In this document: piece after piece, positions 1-4,191 of the stretch
How positions within the stretch are numbered: the stretch's first letter is position 1
Layout: each line of letters starts with the position of its first letter
Source of the DNA: Eubacterium sp.
Lineage (GTDB): Bacteria; Bacillota_A; Clostridia; Lachnospirales; Lachnospiraceae
DNA: 5,526 nucleotides
Assembly: GCA_024687845.1 (NCBI GenBank)
Contig: JAILEL010000078.1
Span: 1-5,526, forward strand
Reading direction: 5' to 3'
Notes under the pieces: generated by a model
The model's input: only the letters and a program-made list of their open reading frames with translations
What the model was told of the DNA's origin: nothing
Database searches by the model: none
Translations under genes and position numbers: made by a program

Positions 1-213
1 CACCAGATGCTGATCAATGGAAAGAATGAAAATATAACATATGATGATTTGATTATATCGGGAAAAAATATGGGAATATCATCTGTGAAATGTAAGAAGA
101 TAATAAATGATATAAATAAGGTTTTAGAAAATATTGAAAGCAATTTTGAACGTGCAGGAGTTGGAGAAAAGTCATTCTCGAAAATAATTAAAATTATAAA
201 TGAGCAAAAATAG
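1..213 (+). CDS. HipA-family kinase toxin, C-terminal tail (5' end outside window)
   Basis: The reading frame is already open at base 1 and runs 70 codons to TAG at 211-213, so this is the 3' end of a larger gene. The visible residues start HQMLINGKNENITYDDLI and end near an ERAGVGE motif. This matches the pattern I know from the extreme C-terminus of HipA-like proteins: a (S/T/L)INGK segment, a short helix beginning IT-x-x-DL, a G-I-x-x segment, and a final AGV turn before the last helix. HipA proteins are serine/threonine kinases that phosphorylate a translation factor such as glutamyl-tRNA synthetase and are neutralised by a HipB-type DNA-binding partner. None of the catalytic residues are in view, so activity cannot be judged. 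GC is about 27%, lower than the downstream genes, consistent with horizontal acquisition as a separate module. The ATG at 7 is internal, not the start. A different protein with a similar tail is possible. Confidence 0.62.
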   Translation, partial: HQMLINGKNENITYDDLIISGKNMGISSVKCKKIINDINKVLENIESNFERAGVGEKSFSKIIKIINEQK

Positions 214-247
214 TCGAGATTTTAAAAGAGAGATTTTGTTAATATTC

Positions 248-265
248 GCTCATAAGGAGATGAGC
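248..265 (+). promoter_or_regulatory. Small hairpin presenting the Shine-Dalgarno of the AraC-type gene
   Basis: GCTCAT (248-253) and ATGAGC (260-265) are perfect 6-bp inverted arms. The 6-nt loop between them is AAGGAG (254-259), the ribosome binding site for the ATG at 268. The helix ends two bases before the start codon. As RNA it could display or modulate the binding site; as DNA the dyad could be an operator for autoregulation. The symmetry is seen directly; any regulatory role is inference. Confidence 0.4.
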
Positions 266-267
266 TA

Positions 268-1137
268 ATGAATGAGCAAAGAGATGCAGTAAGAGTGATG
301 CAGGATTATATAAGTGAACATCTTTCAGAGGATATCACGATAGATGATCTGGCGAAAAGTTCTTCATTTTCACCGGGATATGCAAGGAGACTTTTTGAGA
401 AGCATTTGGGTATGACACCGGCGGTTTATATCAGGCGCCTAAAACTGTCGAAGTCAGCTCTTAGACTCAGGGATGAAAAAGTATCAGTTCTTGATGTTGC
501 GCTGGATATGGGATTCGGAAGTGTGGATGGATACCAGCGGGCATTCAGACGAGAATATGGTTGTAATCCCAAAGAGTATGCTCTTTGTCCAATTCCGTTA
601 TGGCTCTTCACACCTTATCTAATAACGAGTGGAGAAAGGAAAATGAGCGAGATGAGTGAAATAAGAAATGTATTTATTCAGGTTATTGAGAAGCCAGCCA
701 GGAAAGTTATCATCAAAAGAGGTATTAAGGCTGACGAATATTTCAGCTACTGTGAGGAAGTAGGCTGCGATGTTTGGGGACTTCTAACAAGTATCAAGTC
801 TATAAGCGGTGAACCTGTATGTATGTGGCTTCCAGAAAATATGAGAAAACCTGTGACAAATGTATATGTTCAGGGTGTGGAAGTCGAAGAGGATTATGAC
901 GGACCTGTTCCTGAAGGCTTTGAGGTGATTGAACTTCCAGCTGCAACATTCCTTCTGTTCAGAGGCGAACCATTTGCAGATGAAGATTATGTTGCGGCAA
1001 TTAATGAGATATGGGATGCTGAGAAGAAGTATAATCCTGAATTTATAGGATATAAATGGGATGAATCTAATCCTAGAATTCAGCTTGAACCACGAGGCGA
1101 GAGAGGTTACATCGAATTGGTACCAGTAAAAAAATAA
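268..1137 (+). CDS. AraC-family transcriptional regulator with GyrI-like effector-binding domain
   Basis: This 289-residue protein has a DNA-binding half at the N-terminus and a ligand-binding half at the C-terminus, the Rob-like order. Residues about 6-105 form the double helix-turn-helix of the AraC/XylS family: the first around 24-45 (ITIDDLAKSSSFSPGYARRLF), the second around 73-98 (VLDVALDMGFGSVDGYQRAF), followed by the family signature G-x-NPKEY. Residues about 131-287 resemble the GyrI/BmrR effector-binding fold, with VIEKPARKVIIKRG opening the domain, GCDVWG in the middle and a YIELVPV final strand. Proteins of this type bind small hydrophobic or cationic compounds and switch on nearby detoxification or efflux genes. 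The start is supported by AAGGAG at 254-259, 8 bp upstream, and by the MQDYI helix right after it. The linker (106-130) looks short compared with homologues I remember. The gene follows the HipA-like tail by 54 bp with no clear sigma-A promoter, and ends before a strong terminator. The ligand and target genes are unknown; the downstream hydrolase is the obvious candidate target. Confidence 0.9.
   Translation: MNEQRDAVRVMQDYISEHLSEDITIDDLAKSSSFSPGYARRLFEKHLGMTPAVYIRRLKLSKSALRLRDEKVSVLDVALDMGFGSVDGYQRAFRREYGCNPKEYALCPIPLWLFTPYLITSGERKMSEMSEIRNVFIQVIEKPARKVIIKRGIKADEYFSYCEEVGCDVWGLLTSIKSISGEPVCMWLPENMRKPVTNVYVQGVEVEEDYDGPVPEGFEVIELPAATFLLFRGEPFADEDYVAAINEIWDAEKKYNPEFIGYKWDESNPRIQLEPRGERGYIELVPVKK
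631..645 (+). promoter_or_regulatory. Possible internal ribosome binding site and start (Met126) for a stand-alone effector-binding domain
   Basis: Inside the AraC-type gene, GGAG at 631-634 lies 8 bp before an in-frame ATG at 643-645 (Met126, sequence MSEMSEIRN). This is exactly the junction between the DNA-binding half and the GyrI-like half, so starting here would yield a 164-residue ligand-binding protein without a DNA-binding domain. TipA of Streptomyces is a known precedent in which the ligand-binding domain is also made alone from an internal start. The site is visible; its use is inference. Confidence 0.33.
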
Positions 1138-1176
1138 GAATTAATTTAAGAATCATTTAAAGACTTTTTAAAAGAT

Positions 1177-1198
1177 TTGGTTTATATATATATACCAA
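1177..1198 (+). promoter_or_regulatory. Alternative hairpin overlapping the terminator (candidate anti-terminator)
   Basis: TTGGT at 1177-1181 can pair with ACCAA at 1194-1198, with further weak A-T pairs inward across the TATATATA tract. The right arm is part of the left arm of the terminator hairpin (1192-1205), so the two structures exclude each other. That is the usual geometry of an attenuator. The helix is weak and A/T-rich, and the TATATA run could instead be part of a promoter -10 region, although I see no good -35 for it. Confidence 0.25.
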
Positions 1199-1238
1199 GG
1201 GGTCAATTTCCAGAAAAACTGACCTCTTGGTATTTTTT
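1192..1238 (+). terminator. Strong intrinsic terminator between the AraC-type gene and the hydrolase gene
   Basis: Bases 1192-1205 pair with 1220-1233 to give a 14-bp stem with a single G-T (G-U in RNA) wobble (1200/1225) and a 14-nt loop, followed by a run of six T (1233-1238). It lies 55 bp after the AraC-type stop and its T-run ends 20 bp before the ATG at 1259. It can end the regulator transcript. Because so little room remains for a promoter after it, it may also sit in the leader of the hydrolase mRNA and act as an attenuator. Confidence 0.85.
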
Positions 1239-1258
1239 ACGAGAAGAGGAAAATAAAA

Positions 1259-2851
1259 ATGAATTTTGGTTTTTCATACATTGGACTTATCTTTATAGCT
1301 ATGCTACTAATTCCAAATATAATCTGGACAAAGCATAAACCAGATGGGTATGACGAATATAGTAAGAATGAGAATAAAGTACTTCTTATATTTGAAAGAA
1401 TAGGCGAGGTTCTTGTTATGACACTGCTCCTTATCTTTAAGGACTGTAATATAAGACCTCATTCTTTGTGGATTGGATGGCTGATTCTTACATTTGTCCT
1501 TATGGCTATGTATGAAATGTATTGGGCAGGATATTTTAAGAGTGAGAAGCAAATGGAGGATATGTACTCCTGCTTTGCGGGCTTCCCAGTTGCAGGTGCA
1601 TCACTCCCGGTTTTCGCCGCCCTTTCGCTAGGTATATATGCAAGTAATATATTTATTATCATAAGTGTGATAATTTTAGGAATAGGACATATTGGAATTC
1701 ATCTTGCACATAGAAAAGAAGTGATGGGGAAAGTAGAAGGCAAATCAAAGGGAAAAGCAAAGAAACAATCAGAAGAAAAGACAAAGAAATCAAGAAGAGT
1801 AGTTCGAGTTATTAAAACTATTCTTTTGGTTCCTGTATGTTTGGTGGTTCTACTGATAATCGGAATAATCGCTGTTAGAAATTATAACTTCTTTGCGTGC
1901 TACATCGATACAAGTAAGGGGATTGATGCAAGCGAATATGTGGAGATAAATGGTCAGGAGCAGTTTATCACAATCAGAGGAAGAGATGTTTCGAATCCTG
2001 TGATTTTATACCTTCATGGAGGACCGGGATCTCCAGACAGTTCCATGACTTATACATTTACTAATGAGCTGATCGATGATTATACGGTGGTATGCTGGGA
2101 CCAGCGTGGATGTGGAAGAACATACGTAAGAAATAAAAATATAGATAAAGAAAATGAGACGGTGACATTTGAACAGGCACTTGCTGATGTAGATACACTT
2201 ACGCAGTACCTTAAGAAAAGACTTAATCGAGATAAGGTTGTGATCATGGGACACTCCTATGGCTCGGTACTTGGTAGTACTTATGCTTATGAACATCCAG
2301 AAAATGTTGAGGCATATATTGGAATCGGTCAGTTTGTGAGCTTTGCGTCATCGACAGAATATGAATATGAAGACGCACTTGAAAAGGCAAATGCAGCAGG
2401 TGATGACACTACGAAACTTACCGAAGCGTATGGAAAGTTTCTTAGAGAGAAGACTGTAGAAGCTGCTGGTGAAATGAGTACATATGCAGCACCTTATCAT
2501 AAGGCAACCAGAAAGAAGAGTACAAGTCTTGCTGCCTTAGTTTCTCCGACACTTTCAAGTGAAGATTTATTATGGTATAAAAATGTGACTAGTTACGATA
2601 CATTTATAAAATACTGTGGTAGTCTCATGGATTACCTTATGACAGTAAATCTTAGAGAGTCCCAACCACATTACGAGGTACCTGCATATTTCATATCTGG
2701 TGAATGTGACTGGAACTGTGCCGCACCTGATATGGTGGATTATGCTCAGATGGTTGGTGCAAAGTACGACCTAATAGATGGCTGCGGTCATTATGTTCAA
2801 AGTGATGCTCCTGAGGAGTTTGCTAATTTAGTAAAGAATTTTTATCATTAA
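1259..2851 (+). CDS. Membrane-anchored alpha/beta hydrolase, proline-iminopeptidase-like, fused to a five-helix membrane domain
   Basis: The 530-residue protein has three parts. Residues 1-154 hold about five membrane helices (roughly 5-23, 41-60, 70-90, 106-127, 129-150) and resemble a small uncharacterised membrane protein I recall as stand-alone in Clostridia. Residues 155-183 are a lysine-rich linker. A sixth helix (about 184-206) leads into an alpha/beta hydrolase domain (about 225-530). That domain shows the oxyanion-hole motif HGGPG (253-257), WDQRGCGRT (280-288) typical of proline iminopeptidases, the nucleophile elbow GHSYG (331-335, Ser333), the likely acid Asp484 in GECDWN, and the likely His511 in GCGHY. 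The triad therefore looks intact. Charge distribution puts the linker inside and the hydrolase outside the membrane. Such enzymes release N-terminal proline or hydrolyse other small amides and esters; the substrate is unknown. The start has GAAGAGG at 1243-1249, 9 bp upstream. Usual iminopeptidases are about 300 residues and lack the membrane domain. ATG at 1724 (Met156) may be a relic of the hydrolase's own start. Confidence 0.88.
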   Translation: MNFGFSYIGLIFIAMLLIPNIIWTKHKPDGYDEYSKNENKVLLIFERIGEVLVMTLLLIFKDCNIRPHSLWIGWLILTFVLMAMYEMYWAGYFKSEKQMEDMYSCFAGFPVAGASLPVFAALSLGIYASNIFIIISVIILGIGHIGIHLAHRKEVMGKVEGKSKGKAKKQSEEKTKKSRRVVRVIKTILLVPVCLVVLLIIGIIAVRNYNFFACYIDTSKGIDASEYVEINGQEQFITIRGRDVSNPVILYLHGGPGSPDSSMTYTFTNELIDDYTVVCWDQRGCGRTYVRNKNIDKENETVTFEQALADVDTLTQYLKKRLNRDKVVIMGHSYGSVLGSTYAYEHPENVEAYIGIGQFVSFASSTEYEYEDALEKANAAGDDTTKLTEAYGKFLREKTVEAAGEMSTYAAPYHKATRKKSTSLAALVSPTLSSEDLLWYKNVTSYDTFIKYCGSLMDYLMTVNLRESQPHYEVPAYFISGECDWNCAAPDMVDYAQMVGAKYDLIDGCGHYVQSDAPEEFANLVKNFYH

Positions 2852-2854
2852 ATG

Positions 2855-2866
2855 TGACATTTGTCA
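2855..2866. promoter_or_regulatory. Palindrome, candidate operator at the promoter of the flavoprotein gene
   Basis: TGACA (2855-2859) and TGTCA (2862-2866) form a perfect inverted repeat with a 2-bp centre, just after the hydrolase stop codon. Its right half overlaps the -35 hexamer of a candidate promoter (2861-2866), the placement expected for a repressor site. No matching regulator can be named from sequence alone, and a 12-bp palindrome in A/T-rich DNA can arise by chance. Confidence 0.35.
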
Positions 2867-2889
2867 TATAAGAATGATTACTTTATACA
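2861..2889 (+). promoter_or_regulatory. Candidate sigma-A promoter P1 upstream of the flavoprotein gene
   Basis: TTGTCA (2861-2866, five of six bases of TTGACA) is separated by 17 bp from TATACA (2884-2889, four of six bases of TATAAT). Transcription would start near 2896 and give a leader of about 55 nt. The -35 is part of the palindrome at 2855-2866. Confidence 0.42.
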
Positions 2890-2913
2890 CTGTGAATAAT
2901 TATTTCTGCAGGA

Positions 2914-2919
2914 TATAAT
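2914..2919 (+). promoter_or_regulatory. Perfect TATAAT -10 hexamer, candidate promoter P2
   Basis: TATAAT at 2914-2919 is a consensus -10, but 16-18 bp upstream there is no good -35 (TGTGAA at 2891-2896 is the nearest) and no TG extension. It would start transcription near 2926, about 24 nt before the flavoprotein ATG. It is an alternative to P1, possibly needing an activator. Confidence 0.35.
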
Positions 2920-2949
2920 GACCTCAGTTTTGAAGGGAGGGCTAATGTT

Positions 2950-4113
2950 ATGAAGCTGTTAATACATGATCTTAATGAATCACAATGGGAAAAAGTTGCA
3001 AAGGATTATCAAGGCTGGGAAGTTATATCTGACGACGGAAAGATTAAGCCCTGCATTGGATGTTTTGGCTGCTGGACAAAAACTCCGGGAGAATGCGTGA
3101 TACGTGATGGGTATGAGCGTATGGGAGCTCTGATTCATAAGGCTGAGGAAGTAGTTGTTATCAGTAAGTATACTTATGGAGGTTTTTCTCCATTTGTGAA
3201 AAATGTGTTCGACAGAAGTATTAGCTATGTACTTCCGTTTTTTGAAATCATTAATGGTGAGATGCATCATAAGAGCAGATATCCAGAACAGAAGCCGATT
3301 ACATTTATTTTCAGAGGAAATGGACTCTCTGATAATGATAAAAAACTTGCCAGAAGTTATGTGAAGGCTGTATGCACAAATCTTCATGGAATAATAAAGG
3401 ATATAAAGTTTGAAGAATATGATCCTGCACTAACAAGCGAAATGGAGCAGACGAAAAGAATAGATGATGCTGAAGAAACTCAGGGAACAATACTACTAAA
3501 TTGCAGTCTTAGAGCTGATGCTGCTAATTCAAAAAAAATGCTGGATGCACTATCTTCAAAAATATCGGGAGATAAGGAATCAGTCAATCTAAGTGCTTTC
3601 ATTAATAATATGGATGAGTTGGTAACCAGGCTGAAGGGAGCGGAGAAAATAGTATTTGGCACACCACTCTATGTAGATGGTATTCCTTCGGCCCTTCTTC
3701 GACTTTTGTGTAAGATGGAGCAAAATCCAGGCTCAAAAAATAAGATTATTTATACTGTAACGAATATGGGCTTTTATGAGAGCTCTCAGCAGAAACACTT
3801 GGTGGCAATGATCAAAAGATGGTGCTCTAAATGTGGTTATAAGTATGGTGGAGCAGTAGCAGTAGGTGCTGGAGAAATGGTCGGAATGATGGTAAATACA
3901 CCTGCAGCTGAGAAAGGCCCGGCAAAAAATGCTGCACAGGCATTGCAAAGTATGGGAGAAGCAGTTAATTCATCTTTAAGCATGGAAAATATTTACGCTA
4001 ATGCTGCTATGTTCCCAAGATTCATGTATATGTTTGCTGCTAATTCGGGATGGCCACGTTCCGGAAAGCAAAACGGTCTTAAGAAGAAGGATCTTTTTTC
4101 TTATTCACTTTAA
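2950..4113 (+). CDS. Tandem flavodoxin-like NAD(P)H-dependent oxidoreductase with N-terminal cysteine cluster
   Basis: The 387-residue, probably cytoplasmic protein contains two flavodoxin-like (FMN reductase-type) domains in a row. Domain 1 (about 1-158) has cysteines at 35, 38, 41 and 49 in PCIGCFGCWTKTPGEC, a CX2CX2CX7C pattern that fits the compact motif of iron-sulfur flavoproteins (Isf). It then has the family's VVVISKYTYGG and VKNVFDRS segments. Its first strand lacks the usual GSPR-type FMN phosphate loop. Domain 2 (about 178-387) does have such a loop (LLNCSLRADAANS, 182-194) and the matching VFGTPLYVDGIPSALL (235-250), but no cysteine cluster. The two halves look complementary. Proteins of this family move electrons from NAD(P)H to quinones, nitro compounds or unknown acceptors; the substrate here cannot be told. 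The start is supported by AGGGAGG at 2934-2940, 9 bp upstream. No terminator follows, and the next gene has its own promoter 4 bp after the stop. Family assignment is firm; iron-sulfur binding is inferred. Confidence 0.85.
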   Translation: MKLLIHDLNESQWEKVAKDYQGWEVISDDGKIKPCIGCFGCWTKTPGECVIRDGYERMGALIHKAEEVVVISKYTYGGFSPFVKNVFDRSISYVLPFFEIINGEMHHKSRYPEQKPITFIFRGNGLSDNDKKLARSYVKAVCTNLHGIIKDIKFEEYDPALTSEMEQTKRIDDAEETQGTILLNCSLRADAANSKKMLDALSSKISGDKESVNLSAFINNMDELVTRLKGAEKIVFGTPLYVDGIPSALLRLLCKMEQNPGSKNKIIYTVTNMGFYESSQQKHLVAMIKRWCSKCGYKYGGAVAVGAGEMVGMMVNTPAAEKGPAKNAAQALQSMGEAVNSSLSMENIYANAAMFPRFMYMFAANSGWPRSGKQNGLKKKDLFSYSL

Positions 4114-4116
4114 TAC

Positions 4117-4145
4117 TTGACAACTAATTCATATTATTTTAATAT
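4117..4145 (+). promoter_or_regulatory. Sigma-A promoter for the methyltransferase-transglutaminase gene
   Basis: A perfect TTGACA (4117-4122) begins 4 bp after the flavoprotein stop codon. It is followed at 17-bp spacing by TAATAT (4140-4145, four of six bases of TATAAT) in A/T-rich DNA. Transcription would start near 4152 and leave a leader of about 40 nt carrying AAGGAG at 4180-4185. This suggests that the last gene is transcribed independently of the flavoprotein gene. Confidence 0.6.
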
Positions 4146-4191
4146 ATGCACAGATGTTCATATAAACAAAAGAAATGATAAGGAGAATGGA

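Noticed and set aside
214..250. Possible promoter for the AraC-type gene (TAATAT at 240-245).
   Set aside because: No acceptable -35 at 16-18 bp (AGATTT or GAGATT only). The DNA is A/T-rich throughout, so a lone -10-like word means little.
1721..1810. Lysine-rich stretch as a possible frameshift or gene boundary inside the hydrolase.
   Set aside because: The frame is continuous and leads straight into a proper membrane helix and hydrolase. The ATG at 1724 has only a weak ribosome binding site, so a separate gene is not supported, though a past fusion is plausible.
2980..3387. 135-codon open frame on the minus strand.
   Set aside because: It lies wholly within the flavoprotein gene, has no recognisable domain, and its residues mirror the codon pattern of the + strand. 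Other minus-strand frames at 1307-1552, 1459-1662, 2006-2296, 3733-3948 and 4242-4520 were rejected for the same reason.
4081..4103. Purine-rich then T-rich stretch at the end of the flavoprotein gene that looks like a terminator (AAGAAGAAG ... CTTTTTTCTT).
   Set aside because: The stem has a single G-C pair and it lies inside the coding sequence for KKKDLFSY. Too weak to call a terminator.
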